A stretch of 64,000 bases of DNA from Prorocentrum cordatum (GCA_963575745.1 CAUYUJ010020560.1:165001-229000); one strand, 5' to 3'; counted from the first letter of the stretch, positions 10,191 to 21,860 are shown. Numbers and translations are program-made. Notes: generated by a model from the sequence alone, not told the origin.

Positions 10191-10239
10191 CCGTGGTCCT
10201 GGGGCGCGGCCAGGGGGCCTCGTTGTGTATGCATGTGTG

Positions 10240-10330
10240 TGTAAGGATGAATGCATTCATGCATGCACGCATGCATGCATGTATGTATGCATGTCTGTGT
10301 GTATTCATACATGTATACAATGCACACCTA
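10240..10330. repeat. CATG/TGTA microsatellite
   Basis: ATGCATGCATGTATG-type tetranucleotide run at the junction of the decamer block and an AT-rich stretch (to about 10,550) in which no gene is seen. Confidence 0.85.
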
Positions 10331-10549
10331 TATGTGTGAATATCTTACACGCTATATGATTATTTTTACTACTGCTACGACTACCCGAATTAACAGTATC
10401 AAAACAATTAATTCACAACGCTACGAAATACCAAGATCAGTTCATACATATGACCTGAATAACCCACAACAGTTAGGAAATAATCAAATATTTTATGATA
10501 AATATCACATATCCACCATTTATGCGCAATATTCCCTGCCAAAAATTTG

Positions 10550-10757
10550 TATTGGTTGCTTTTCTTGCTTTTCTTGTTTTTGAATTGTTTGCGTTTCTTG
10601 CTCGCGGAAGGCCTGATGAACGAAGGGAACCAGCCAGGCGATAGAACTCCATAGCGAAAGATAAGATCGTGGAGTCGACCTCCTGAGCCCAAAACGGTTG
10701 CGGGCGCCCTCGCTCCCTGTTCCATCGAACAGCTAGGCAGCTTGCTTTAAACTCTGG
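10550..10757 (-). repeat. Right copy of the inverted segment, plus a part shared with 20.15 kb
   Basis: The reverse complement of 10,645-10,550 matches 3,181-3,270. The adjoining 10,672-10,757 (GTCGACCTCCTGAGCCCAAA then ACGGTTGCGGGCGCCCTCGC) matches 20,150-20,232 in the same orientation, so this is one longer dispersed repeat with at least three partial copies in the window. Confidence 0.72.
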
Positions 10758-10929
10758 AGCGGAGGGGATCGAAGCGCATCGCAACAACCTGGCTCAAGGC
10801 GTGACTCCAGATTCAATGTATTAGCTAAGCATTTGCAATGTTTTACATGAGACGAGCGACCGCTAATCGGCAACTCATTTTCTCAGGCAGCAAGACGCGC
10901 ACACGTTGGGCGACGAAAGCAAAACGGGA

Positions 10930-11110
10930 GGTGTGAGCCTGTGGCCACGTGCCCGATGTCAGGCTGCGCGGCCAGCTAGCTGGCCAGGAACAAATATGGA
11001 TGCCCGATGCCGGCGCCTGCTGCCAGGCATCAGAAAAAAGCGCGCGCGCCCGCGGCCAGGCGCCCGTTGCCAGGCCGCAGCGCATGGTCCGCAATCCCGC
11101 GACGGTCAGG
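10930..11110. repeat. Degenerate GCCCGATGYCAGGC repeats
   Basis: Three or more imperfect copies of a GTGCCCGATGTCAGGC / GCGCCCGTTGCCAGGC unit, followed by a short (TA)n tract near 11,150. This stretch would be the 3' flank of the copia element on the minus strand. No matching 5' LTR was identified by eye near 18 kb. Confidence 0.5.
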
Positions 11111-11173
11111 CTCAGTGCCGCGCGCGTGCTTCAAAATTGCGAAGTGGCACATATATATATATATATATTTCCA

Positions 11174-11800
11174 TCATGCGTAACTGACCGAAGCCCTGGT
11201 AGTATGACCGCATGCCGTCATGTCACGCGTGTTACACCACTGAACGCACTGCACAAAACTTGTGCGCATTATCTCTTTTATCCAACTGATTTGTCCGAGT
11301 GGGGCATACGCAGCAATCTTTGTTTTGGTCATGGGTAAGTTGGGATTTAAAGACAAGCTCAACATTGGTGGCGGGCGCAATGCTTGGTCATGGACCGCGC
11401 TCCCCCAACGAATCGTTGAGTTCCTCAGCGGGCATGGTGGATCCCATCTTGAATTCGCGCAGCGTCAGTGTGATCGGGAAGCAGTTCTCAAGATTGCGCG
11501 CCGCAATTAGCGGCTCCGCTGCGTGGCTCGGACGCACCTGGAGCCGATGCGACTCGCAGCGTGCATCCCCGAGGTGGATAATGGCCGTGCCTTTTCGGGC
11601 GTCACCTCCTCTCAGCAGGCTTGCCGCGCGAATGTCGCATCCTTTTTCTACGCCGCCCGCGTGTCCAGCGTCGCCGTGGATGGATACGTCAGTTTCTTTT
11701 GACAGGGCAAAATCTTTATGTCCGCCGCGTTCGGCCTCCGAAAATGAATGTTTGAAGGACCTTGAACTTGTTGGCTTGCGACGACGTAGACCATTGGCCA
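11174..11800 (-). pseudogene. Copia RNase H domain, frameshifted
   Basis: Frames contain GCDIRAASLLRGGDARKGTA then IIHLGDARCESHRLQVRPSH, followed by AAEPLIAARNLENCFPITLT. A second frame (11,380-11,174) gives LGQISWIKEIMRTSFVQCVQ then WCNTRDMTACGHT. In copia RNase H the Asp, the SxAAE-type Glu and the C-terminal DTRDM motif surround the active site. Here they lie in different frames, so no single active protein is encoded. Confidence 0.78.
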
Positions 11801-12599
11801 TGCCTGTGCGATGAGAGAAGATGCCACTGCACCACCCAGGCAAATGGCCATGCCGGTCGCCGCTTCGGTGGCTTCCTCTTCGGGCGCTGCCCCCGGCTGT
11901 TCGGGGCGTCTGGTGGCTCTCAGCTGTTCGACGTACTCTTCCTGGCCCATAGTGACATCGCCGTTCGGGAGTTTGGGGCATCGCAAAGCGCAATGGGCAT
12001 GCCCGTGCTTGTTGGGCCTTGCCAAACGTCTTACACGCACTGCGCTATTTTGTCGATGCTAGCTAGCATCCTCGCCGGCCATGTTAACGTAGCTGACGTG
12101 TTTTCCCGCCGTCAATGTCGGGCTCGCTTTGACTTGCCCATCGCGTTCCGCGCCTCGATGCCCAAACCCCCCTGCGATGTTCATGGGCCCGCGCGGGGGT
12201 GCTCGAGAAGCACCCTTGGCGCCCGCGCCACGTTTCAAGCGCCGAAGGCAGCGCCGTGCTTCGTCAAAAACATCGAAGCCCGGCAGCGATTGGAGCGCCG
12301 CGGCCGAGCCGGAGGAAGCGCGAAACACACTGGCCTTTCCTCTCTCCAGTTGCTGCTGCCAGCTCTCTGTGAGCGAGGCCTTCGATGAAGGCTTTGTCGA
12401 TATCTATGGACGCGAGAATCCGCCCCTTCGCGCGCGCTACAGCGCCGACCGAGAGCTTCTGATTAGCGCTGTGCGCTGTGCCCGAAAAGGTTGCGACGCC
12501 GAGAGCCCCGACGCCCATGGGGCCTCGATGCACGAGCCCACGACGCAACGCACATTCCATCTCGCCCTTCTCGATCTTGACGGATATACAGTTGTGCAC
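11648..12599 (-). pseudogene. Copia reverse transcriptase, frameshifted, catalytic Asp pair lost
   Basis: Three successive frames cover it. First, RILASIDIDKAFIEGLAHRE, the fingers/palm segment holding the first catalytic Asp. Second, ALQSLPGFDVFDEARRCLRR with GAGAKGASRA, then TAGKHVSYVNMAGEDAS. Third, LPNGDVTMGQEEYVEQLRAT then PEEEATEAATGMA and LGGAVASSLIAQAWPMVYVV. The position that reads HVDDV in active copia RTs reads HVSYV here, so both catalytic aspartates of the box are replaced in addition to the frameshifts. Confidence 0.8.
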
Positions 12600-13779
12600 A
12601 GAACGCTATGCCATAACATTAGCGCGTGCAGACGCATACGTTATCGTGCCAGATACGCAGCTCATGACGAGGGCTCTGGAAGCCCTTTTCAAATGATTGT
12701 CTGGATCTTTGCATTCATCAAAAGGTAATGTTCTTGTGCGATTGCAACGCGTTTGGAAGCTGCAAGGATGAAAAATCTCATTGCGGATCTGTCCATGTCT
12801 TTTTTTCAGTTGATGTTGCTGTTCTGAGAATAATGCGATCGCGATATCTGCTGAGCGACATATACATGTTCTCCGTGGCAGCCAGTGCCCAATGTGCAAC
12901 TGCTGCCGTACTCGCAGAGTTGCGCGGGCACAGCGCACGATACCAGGGCGTCTTCTGACCTGTTGCCAAGCGCATTCGGCGAAAGACCTTGCCCCGCACA
13001 CATCGCGGGGACCAACGCACAATCGTCTGGCATCATGCGCATCGGCACGGTATAGAGAGCGGCGCCAGGGTGGCTTCCCAAGAGTTCTTCATGCTGCATG
13101 TCTTTTGCATATATGAGCTCTTCTTACCAATCCTCCGTGATGCGTTCATAGACGTTTCCTGTCTCCTGCCGGATCTGTGGGAGTCGACCTGTCGCCGCCG
13201 GCCTGTTCCTGGAATGTGGCCACGTCCTCATCAAGCCCAGCCAAGGGCTTAAATAACCCAAGACATTGGGTGATGTTGGATTGCGCGCCGCCCGTGTTGA
13301 CTTGAATGGTTAGAGCGCTCTCCTTCGCCTTGTAGCAGGTGGCCCCAAGATGTACTTCAATGTCGTAGTGAATGAAGTACCGCTGTCGTCGCGTGCGAAT
13401 TTCTGGCACCATGCGCGCACTCTTCGCGAGGTCGCAGCTACGTTCTCAATCATTCAGTAGTTCCAGATGAGGGATTGTAGTGCGTGGTGGACATTTGGAC
13501 GCATGATGCTCCCGATCACCATGCGCAAGTTGCCTCGCGAATCAAGGGTGTACCCACAAAATGCGGCTGGTTGCCCAGCATTGAGACTAACGATGCTGGT
13601 AATAACCGTGCGCATGGCAGCAGTGTCATATCCAAGTACGCGTAGCAGAAACGCTTCAAATTAGAGCGTGTGTCGGGCGTCGGGGTATTTCTCTCGAGTG
13701 CCAACTTGTGCTGCTTGTGCCTCTTCCTTGATGAGCATCGTGCCGAGTGAAATGCCACTCCTGCTTAGCAACCTTGTCG

Positions 13780-14441
13780 TTAAGTATGGCTTTCGTCGTG
13801 TCGTCGTTCAGGGCACCTTCTCTGGGCGAGCAACGACATATGTACATGTACACCCTCCGTGGTCTCGCCTGCGCGAACGTCCGCGTTGACACGCGCTCCA
13901 GGGGAAGCTAACCGCGTACGCGTACATATGTTGCTGGCCTCTGATTCCCCATCGGAGTATGGGACCTCTATGGTCCGTAAACGCCCCGGCTGGCAAGGTC
14001 GGCATATAGGATGCTGCGCGCGGGTCGGTAATTGATTTCTTGTCCGGTACACCATCTTATACAGCGGTCGCATATGGAAGATGAAATGTCTTGTGCAACC
14101 ACCGTGAGGTCGCACTCCACCACCGCATTCAAGTTGCCTGGTTGGCTCACTGGTGACCTGGTGGAATTGCCAGGTTTCTCCGCCGCACGACATGCTCTAC
14201 CACTGTCGCAGACCGCCTTGATCGTGCCCAAACGCACTGAGCCAAGGCCGCACTCTGACATAATTCGCTGCATTTGGGGCTCTTTGGCGCGATGCCGTCT
14301 GAAGTGTAAGTCACGGAAGTCGCTTCGGACATCCGCAGCTTCGCGGCTCCTACGGCTCTGTAGGCTCCTTTGGACGTCAAATCTGGTCCACTCTCGGAAC
14401 GTTGGAGGACCTGCGCGGGCGCCGAAGATTTGGATCCCCAA
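13780..14441 (-). pseudogene. Copia integrase core, split over two frames
   Basis: One frame (14,441-13,968) has VVECDLTVVAQDISSSICDR then CIRWCTGQEINYRPARSILY; the next (14,193-13,780) has IEVPYSDGESEASN. These correspond to the first and second Asp of a DDE integrase. The region after the second Asp is too altered to place the Glu. A further 900 bases downstream (13,760-12,700) keep only scattered pieces and several stops. Confidence 0.65.
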
Positions 14442-15313
14442 ACGACGATGACGCGAGGAGCTCTACCGCGCTCGGCCCATTGCCTGCTCATCTCGTTCGG
14501 AGTCAGGCGCGTCTCCGCGCGGGCGCCCTGCTGTCGCGCTGGAGTCCGTTGGTGCGGCTGGTCGTGGTGCCCGCGCTCGTGTGCCATGTTGGCCCGATGC
14601 TGCTGCTAGAAAGGACCCGCAGCTGATGGCGCTGGATGGTGCCGGTCATGGTGCTGCCGCCGGTTGCCGTGGCGATGGCAGCGCTGGCGGGTTTGCGCCG
14701 CCATCTGGCGGCTGCGCGCATGGCGCGGCGAACCTGCGCTCAACGGGAATCAGCCAGCGCCTTGGCACCTTGAGTCCGTAATTCCTGCAGTTCGGGCATT
14801 CCGAATGAATCGCGGAATTGCAGCAGGTCTCTGGGTTACGTCTGTGCTTCGGGCTTGTCCTGACGAGGATGTCTGCGCAGGATGTGCATATAAATCCCGC
14901 TGGCGGTTGCCGTGTCCTGAACCCAATTGACGTCCAGGGGGACGTGGGATCAGCGATGCAAATGCCATGGCCCACATGGTAAGCCCGCATGTCTGCATCC
15001 ATGCGCGGCCATGTCTGGCATGAGCCGAACAGCATCAACGAATGCTGAGTGCATGCGATGCGTGTAAAGCGCTGCCTTAGTGAGGGTGACGTTGCAGACG
15101 CGTGCATGGACATGCTTCCCGTCGCATTTGGACTCCCTGACAGGCCGTAGCAAGACGGGATCATTTGCCATGATTGAAATGGGTTTCATAATCTGGATGC
15201 CATCAGCCGTTCTGCGGGATGGACGCCAACGCGGGCTCGATGCGAACGCGCAATTGTCCGCGCCTGTCCAGAACACATTCGTGGATCGCACGACAAATAC
15301 GGAAACCCATGGA

Positions 15314-15862
15314 CTAATAAAACTGCGTCCGTATCTCCGACTGCCATGCTCTCCTCTGCGCGACAATACAATCGACGTCGCGACCGGAATGGCCGCCCAC
15401 TTCCCGCGCACGAGTGCTTCTGGCCGGTCGCCCCGCGGTAATCCTGGAGCTGCAGCCGCCGCTACTGCATGGTACAAGCTGGCGGGCGCGCCGATCGCAG
15501 GGACGGAGTGGCCGTTGGTGGCTATTGCGTGGAGTTTTGGGGCGCTGCGACCGTCGTCGGGATGCGTGGGCTTCAGCTGGAGACGACCATGCGCTTGGCC
15601 CTTCCTGTCCACCACTGCGCACCTGGAAGTGCGCCTGATACAGGATGCCCATATTCATGGCCTCCGCGTCGACCACAATCTCCTTGTCGCGCAGGCCGAG
15701 CCAGCTGCGGGGGGCGCCGTCGACCTCGAGCAAGTCGTCGCACTTGCCACATGACCGCGCGGATGGTGCAAAACGGCGGTTCGCCTCGTCGCGGTGGCAT
15801 GGGTCATGACGATTGCAACGAGATAGCCACTTCGACAGGGCCTCCTGTCTGACGTAACGCAC
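15314..15862 (-). pseudogene. Cys-rich (CGKCDDLLEVDG) segment upstream of copia integrase
   Basis: The frame carries SCGKCDDLLEVDGAPRSWLG then LRDKEIVVDAEAMNMGILYQ, a conserved-looking segment at the place where the gag/protease part of dinoflagellate copia polyproteins lies. It ends in REVGGHSGRDVDCIV, which may be the decayed protease region. Neighbouring frames to 14,950 continue in pieces. I do not recognise a named domain with certainty. Confidence 0.5.
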
Positions 15863-16860
15863 CTTGTCAATGACATCCGTAGGCCGTCTGCTCCTGCTCT
15901 ATCTGCCCAAAGCGGATCGGCTTGCATTCTCGGAGGTGGATCCGAATATCCCGCCGCACTCGCGCGCGCTGGGTCTTGCACAATCTGCGGCCGAATACAA
16001 GACAAAACGCGTATCCCTGGTGATAGCTGCTTGCGTCGGCCGAGGGGGGTCTCGCGCCTGGCGCACGATAAGGGCCCCGGCAGCTGGTGCCCCCTCGGGC
16101 TTGGATGCGGGGGCCCCTGCTGGCCTGCCAGCCGAACCAGTTGCCTGGCTTGGTGATGCCGCCCGTGAGCCCGCTGCAGGGCGCGGCGCTCTCGTCGGCG
16201 GGGGAGGGCGAATGCTGCGGGGTCCAAGTGCCGCGCTGCAAGGGCAGACTCGGCGATGTAGAGCACCGAGCAGTCGTTGCTTCCTTTGGCCCAAGGCTGA
16301 GGAGCTGACGCACCAGTCTCAAGTGCCCAGGATCGACAAGCTAGTTCGGGAATCCGCATCGTAAATGCCGGCCGAACACGCGTCAATAGTCTTCTGATCC
16401 CAGTATGCTTCGGAAGACCTCGGTGCTCTGATCTTCCCTGGGTTCAGGGGCTGCGCGACGGGCCCACCGCGGCGACTTCGCCCACGAGCTCCGACGGGGT
16501 CGAGCGCGGTCGTTGCCGAGCCGTGCCAAGCGTTTTGGCGTCGCCAGGCTCGGATGCCGCTGACGGCGCCTCGGATGGCGCGGCCGATGGCGCCCTCGCC
16601 GGAGATCCCGCAGGAGGAGAAAGGGACGTGCAAGGCCATGCCTTGGAGCCCGAAGAATGCCGACCAGGTTGCTCAACGCGATGTCGTGCCAACTGCTTTC
16701 CCTCTGGTGCATCCTGTTGAGGCTCCGCTTTAACTGGCGCTGGATCTCGAGCATCTGGCGCGCCTTTCCCTTCGGCGAGCGCGGTGATCAGCTTCGCCGC
16801 CTTCTCCGCGGCCTGCTGCTGGCCCTGGCGCGATTGAGCTTTCAGCTGGCGGAGGAGCGC

Positions 16861-17865
16861 TCAGCGTTCCTCTATGCGGCGATGTCCTCTCGCCCGTCCA
16901 CCGCCTCGCGAGCCCCCTCGCGCGTCATCCTCCCCCGACTTGTCGCGTCGGTCCGCGGCCGCGTGGCCCATCGTCTCCTCCGCCAGCTCAGCTCGCGATG
17001 GAATCTCCTCTCGATGGGTCAAAGCGACGGGCGCCGCCAAGTTCGCGTCGTCGATGTCTATCCGGGGAAGAAGGCCCTCGCGCGCTTCTCGGTCGCCGCG
17101 CGGCTTCTCTGGCGGCCCCGCTGGGCGCGGCGGAAGTCTGATCGCGCTGGCGTTCGCCGCGCGCTCTCCTCGGCCCCTGAATTGGCGCGCTTCGGACTGG
17201 GACTCGAATGCGCTCCTGCTTCTGCGCGCTGCCGCGTTGGCTCTCACTCGCGCGACCGCTCTCCTGCAGGGCCCGGCCCGACCTCGGCGCAATGGGTCAT
17301 CGGGCAACGGGCGCCAGGTTGCGCGTCGCGGCCATGATGGGACCGCGCCTCCGCCCGCGAGCAGTGACAACATCTTCGATCCGAGTCGCAGGGCCATCCA
17401 CGACGTCACCGCGCCCTTCGTTCCACGGTGTAGCACCCCGTGCAAATGTTGTTGAATCGGCGTCCAAAGGACAGCCTGGCCTGTGACTCGCGTGGGGCTT
17501 GCGCAACAGATGCGATGCGCATCGCGATCATCGGCAGCCGCCCCTCCGCCGCGATGCCCCCGGTCTGCCTCCGACGCGCGGTCGAGCGAGGCGCGGATGA
17601 TCCGGCCGTCTGCGCGGACGCAAGGCGATCCCAAAACCAGCCGCCGTCGCGACGCCGTGGGCCCGCGCTGCCGCGCGCTCGACCCAGGCCCCCCCGCCCC
17701 GCGAAGCACTCCGCGACGTCCTCGCCCAAGCAGTCCGCCGCGAGGCTGCGTCGGGGCAGCCCTCGGGCCGCGCGCGGCGAGCTGGGGGGGGGAGGGGGGC
17801 GCGAGAGCGACCCGCAATAACCGGGTAAACGTCGGGGTCGCTGATGTCGCTGGATGGCGCGCCAA
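16861..17865 (-). pseudogene. Gag-like region of the copia relic
   Basis: A 334-codon open frame rich in Arg, Ala and Glu, with a likely helical stretch EEIPSRAELAEETMGHAAAD. No zinc knuckle is visible. The region is very GC-rich, so open length alone is weak support; the assignment rests on its place upstream of the integrase and RT pieces. Confidence 0.35.
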
Positions 17866-18240
17866 TGACCTACGGTGCCAGCCCGCTGCCGAGAATTATA
17901 GCACTGCCCTCCTGAGTGGCCTTTAAAGTTGGCGCTTGGGACGACGGGGGGGGCCCAGGGCGAACGCGCGTCACTCCCCGCGCGGCGCTCGCCATCCGCG
18001 CTCCGACTCGGCGCCGAGCACGCGGGGCGCGCTGCCAATCCCGCCCGCTGCCCGAACGTAGTGGGCCCTGGAAACTACGGCACGCATGCGTCGTATATAC
18101 TCCAGATGTTGCCCTCGATTTCATCGAATGCACCCATGCAAAAGGAGAGCACAGCGAGGTGCGCCAGCTCGCCTTCTAGAACATGTTGGCTGTGGCCGAC
18201 GCACTACAGACATCGGAAACCGAATGAGCGGCGGCGCCCC

Positions 18241-18256
18241 CCCCCCCCCCCCCCCA
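18241..18256. repeat. Poly-C run
   Basis: An unbroken run of about 16-18 C residues just beyond the copia relic. Similar G/C homopolymers lie at 48,381-48,393 and 49,320-49,336 in introns or gene ends. Confidence 0.9.
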
Positions 18257-18344
18257 TCACTGCGCTGCGATGCGTTATGCTTAGGGGGGCCCGCGTGTAC
18301 TACGCAGCTTGCGACGGCCGTCCTCGCAGACGGGGTTGAACTTC

Positions 18345-18968
18345 CTACCGTTGCCGGCGGTTAGGTGACCGCGCCTCTTCCCCTTGCCTCCATGGAAACA
18401 AATCGTCATGCTGATCAGTGGCAAGCGAAACAATTAACGAAGCAATGCCCTTGCCGTGCAACCTGATCCCCCCACCTTCGCCCTTGCTGCGTCCTTTTGA
18501 GTGCAACGTATTCCCTATAGATATAAGTGCTCGTCGTGCGGATTTCTCCATGCTACTACTCCACCTGCTCTTTGCATGACGCGTCGTAGAATTCAGAAAC
18601 TCAGCCTTCTGGTCGTCAGTAAGATGCGCTGGTCTGTCTGATGGATTCACTCCTCCAGCTCTTCCTGGCGATTTTGCAATAGTATCTGCGCCAGAGCTGA
18701 AGGGCGAGGACAGCTCAGCTGGGCTTTTTTGGCCCCCCGAAACCGTGGTAGATAGCGCGTTATTCGTAGGCGGAGTTCGGGGCCAGTCATTGCCGCTATC
18801 TGCCTGGCTGCCAATCGCCTGGCCTGCGAAAAAAGGACGCGCCTTCAGTGGGATTGGCCTGCCATCTGTTGCGGCCAGTGGCCGCTTTCTCCCCGCCGCT
18901 GCAGCAAAAGAAAGCGTAGTCTGATTGGAAGTTGGCGCAGCGTGACGCGTCGCCGCGTCCCAGTCCAA
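18345..18968 (-). CDS. Hypothetical protein (possible exon, about 208 codons)
   Basis: A minus-strand frame open for over 200 codons in DNA of ordinary composition. Features include SNQTTLSFAAAAGRKRPLAA near the start, a Ser/Pro-rich middle, DDQKAEFLNSTTRHAKSRWS and a basic segment NTLHSKGRSKGEGGGIRLHG. The frame runs upstream past 18,968 to a TTCAG acceptor-like site near 18,990, so the listed start is only the first alternative start codon and the true exon may be longer. It ends at 18,345 with PNRRQR then stop. I do not recognise the family. QTTLSF resembles a PCNA-binding box but lacks the second aromatic residue. Confidence 0.45.
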   Translation of the reverse strand: MDWDAATRHAAPTSNQTTLSFAAAAGRKRPLAATDGRPIPLKARPFFAGQAIGSQADSGNDWPRTPPTNNALSTTVSGGQKSPAELSSPFSSGADTIAKSPGRAGGVNPSDRPAHLTDDQKAEFLNSTTRHAKSRWSSSMEKSARRALISIGNTLHSKGRSKGEGGGIRLHGKGIASLIVSLATDQHDDLFPWRQGEEARSPNRRQR

Positions 18969-18999
18969 ACGCCTCTCGTGGCAAGGAGGCTGAACGATC

Positions 19000-20150
19000 G
19001 CATTCGTTCAAAAAGTGAGTCGCATTTTACCTGGGCATTTAGTGGATCAATGGATGCAACATCTGCGATGCTCGTACTGGCCGTTTTTTTATCTTTCTGA
19101 AGTTGGGGATGTCAAATCCAACTGAGTGTGCCTCAAGCTTGGCCATTGCAGACCTACCTGGTGTCGAACAGATCTTTTTGCACCTGCACGTGCACGTTCA
19201 CCGCCGAGTACCCAAGTCACGCTGCTGCTCGCCTGCTAGATGCCCGAATATGTCGAATAATACGTACATCATTTATGTCACAAGATCGGTTCTCACACTA
19301 TTGATATCTACGCCGGGGCCGACGATGTGCGAGGGAAAACACACCGCTACGAGTCGTGCCGGGCTCGACTGGACTCGTTGGAGGGCGGCCGCCTGATGTT
19401 GTGGTGTGGAGCGGCCACTTGTTACGTTAAGCTACACGCGGACCTCTTGTACATAGCTCCTAGGGGTGCGTTGCCCGCAGGGATCCACTGAGGTCCCCTC
19501 GTGAATGTGGCGTCGCCTGCACCACGCTGCGTGTAGCCTACAACAAGCCCCTAGAGAACCCATATGGTGCCGAACAAGGTGGACTTAGGATAGTGGTAAA
19601 AAGTCGATCGTTTTGTGGTTGGTCCACTCTCTGAAGGTGGTGGTCTGCTGCCAAGCGACGTGGGGGTCTTGGCTGCATGTTGTTATTGTTTGTGTACTGG
19701 CCCAATGGTAAGCCAGCGTAGCGAAGCCTGTTGCCAGATTGATTGCACACGTTGTGCGGCACGTGGTGGCGTAGAGCTGTTGTGTATATATACACATATA
19801 TATGTATATACACAAACTCGAGGTGTACTGGGGATTTGGCTGGTGGTGGAAGTGGGCGTGGTATGGTCGTAATCGACGTGTTGCCAAATTCTAGCTCACT
19901 GATGACCACCAGCCCGCTGCCAAGCTGCCCACTCCAGCTTCCTGGCTCTGTTCCCCGAAGGGATGTCGGCGCGTGGTAGTCCAAATTGGTCATCCATACA
20001 ATATCGTGGAGCATTGTAAACAACATAACCAGCTGCACAAATGTCCAGCCAGCTCCGCCATCAAGAACAATTGAAGCCAAAAGAAGCGATGTACATTTTA
20101 GACGAGATCTTTTCCGCTACGCGAGAGAAGTCCGTAACAACATATGCCTG
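19000..20150. other. No confident gene; short dispersed frames only
   Basis: Composition is near average. A minus frame at 20,080-19,538 begins ASIVLDGGAGWTFVQLVMLF and MLHDIVWMTN, which could be a fragment with a hydrophobic segment, but it lacks a convincing ATG and runs into a (TA)n-containing stretch near 19,790. I see no RNA gene. Confidence 0.4.
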
Positions 20151-20232
20151 GTGTCGACCTCATTGAACTCAAAGGGGTTGCGGGCGCTCTCGCTCCCAGC
20201 TCGCTCTAACAACTAGGTCGCCCCCTTTAACG
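20150..20232 (+). repeat. Third copy of the GGTTGCGGGCGC segment
   Basis: GTCGACCTCATTGAACTCAA then GGGGTTGCGGGCGCTCTCGC matches 10,672-10,757 in the same orientation and, as there, abuts a CCAAGA-decamer block. Confidence 0.72.
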
Positions 20233-20239
20233 TACAACG

Positions 20240-21860
20240 GTCCAAGAGGCTTCCATGACGCCTAAAGAGGCCTCCCAAGAAGGCCCCACGAGGTCTGAAT
20301 ACACACTGATGTCCCTCAGGTGTTTGAAGGATGTTGGGGTTCTCGCCAATTCGGCCTTCTGACGCTCCAAGACGGCACGAACAGGCACCCAAGACCACCC
20401 CAAAACACCCAAAGAGGCCTCAAGGAGGGCCCAAAGACGGCCTAAGAGGCGCCCATGTCCTGCGAGGGCCCCAAGACGGCCCCAAAAGATGCCCAAGAGA
20501 GGGAACACGAACCGAACATCTGAGCCTTCCGCCCCAAGAAGCACCCAAGAAGCCCCAAGAGGCGCCCAAGCGGCCCCAAGAGGCCTCCAAGAGGCCCCCA
20601 AGAGGCCCTAAGAGGACCCAAGGAGGCGCAGCTCCGGGAAGTACCAAAACGGCCCCGAAGAGGCCTCCAACGTGCCTCCAGGAGGCAAGAGGCCGCCCGC
20701 GAGAACCCAACGAACATCCAATAGGCTTCAGACCCACAAACCAGGCACGGTGGCGGGATGGGCCGAAGGCCATTCGATCCGCCGCCCCCTGTCGATTCAT
20801 CGCAGGGGTGCCTGGCGTGCTAAACCTCTCGGTTTTGGTTTTGGTTTTTTTCCAAAGAACTCTCCAAATGGGTTTCGGCCCGTCCCGCCGGGTCCCGGGA
20901 GGACCATCCAGGAGCGCAAAGTCCAGAAAAAATCATCCAAGATGGCTCAAGATGGCGTCCAAGATGGCCTCTAAGATGGCCATGTTGGCCCAAGATGGCC
21001 TCCAAGATGGTCCAAGATGGCCTCCAACTCCGCCCAAGATGGTCCGAGACGGCCTCCAACTCCGCCCAAGATGGTCCGAGACGGCCTCCAAAACGGCCCA
21101 AGAGAGTCCAAGACGGCCCAAGAGGCCCCCCAGAGGCCTTCACGACAACCCAAGAGGCCTCCAAGAGGTCCTCCAGGAGGGCCCGAAGAGGCCAAAATCG
21201 TTGATGTTCCCAAGATGTTTGAAGGATTTTGGAATTTGCTTCTTCTCGGCATTCCGACGGCTCAAGACGGCCCAAGAGGCCCCCAAGATCGCCCAAGAAG
21301 CCCCCAAGAGGGCCCCATGACGGCCCAAGTAGCCTCCAAGACGGCCCCAAGAGGGCCCCAAGACTGCCCAAGAGATTTCCAACGCGCCCAAGATGGCCTC
21401 CAAGACGCCCAAGATGACCTCACAGACGGCCCCGAAACGCCCCAAGAGGGCCCCAAGTCGGCCCAGAAAGGCCCCCAAGACGGCTCCCGACGGCGTCAGA
21501 CGTGCCAGGAACCCACCAAGATGGCCGAAGTTGGCTCGAAGCTGGCCCAAGAGGCCTCCAAGAGGGCCTCCAGGAAGGCCCGAAGAGGCCAAAACCATTG
21601 TTTTTTTCTCATGGTTTTTTGAAGGATTGTGGCATTTGTTTGTTTTCGGCCTTCTGACGGCCCGAGACGGCCCAAGTGCCCCCAAATATCGCCCAAGAGG
21701 CCCAAGACACGGCCCCAAGAGGCCCCCAAGACGACCCAAGAGGTCTCCAAGACGCTCAAGATGGCCTCCAAGACAGCCCAAGAGCCCTCCAAGACGTCCT
21801 CCAAGAAGGCCCGAAAGGGTCAAAATGGCCTCCACACGGCCAAGATGACCTTAAAGATGC
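20240..21860 (+). repeat. Largest decamer block, plus orientation
   Basis: About 1.6 kb of CCAAGAGGCCCC, CCAAGATGGCCT and CCAAGACGGCCC words. The 20,930-21,080 part is the most regular, with CTCCGCCCAAGATGGTCC duplicated. Two longer words recur inside: a TTGAAGGATTTTGG / TTGAAGGATTGTGG segment followed by a TTCGGCNTTCYGACGG segment at about 20,325, 21,215 and 21,620, showing a super-unit of roughly 400-900 bases. Frames of 200-330 codons on both strands are repeat artefacts. Confidence 0.78.

Larger units (their letters stand above)
11174..17870 (-). mobile_element. Decayed Ty1/copia LTR retrotransposon
   Basis: On the minus strand the order from high to low coordinates is a gag-like helical, Arg/Ala-rich region, a Cys-rich segment, an integrase core, reverse transcriptase, RNase H, and the motif QWCNTRDMTACGHT. 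That is the copia order, and the motifs are those of copia polyproteins common in dinoflagellates. The coding is broken into many short frames, so it is a relic. LTRs could not be delimited by eye. Confidence 0.82.

Noticed and set aside
10787-10800. CCTGGCTCAAGG as a relic of the dinoflagellate spliced leader
   Set aside because: Only about nine bases match the leader's 3' end, and no gene follows it.
18000-18360. Possible 5' LTR of the copia relic
   Set aside because: I could not find a matching direct repeat near 10.8-11.2 kb by eye. A dot plot would be needed to claim LTRs.
20331-21835. 200-330 codon Pro/Arg/Lys- or Gly/Leu-rich frames
   Set aside because: By-product of the decamer repeat lacking stop words. 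Composition follows the repeat and flips strand where the repeat flips.
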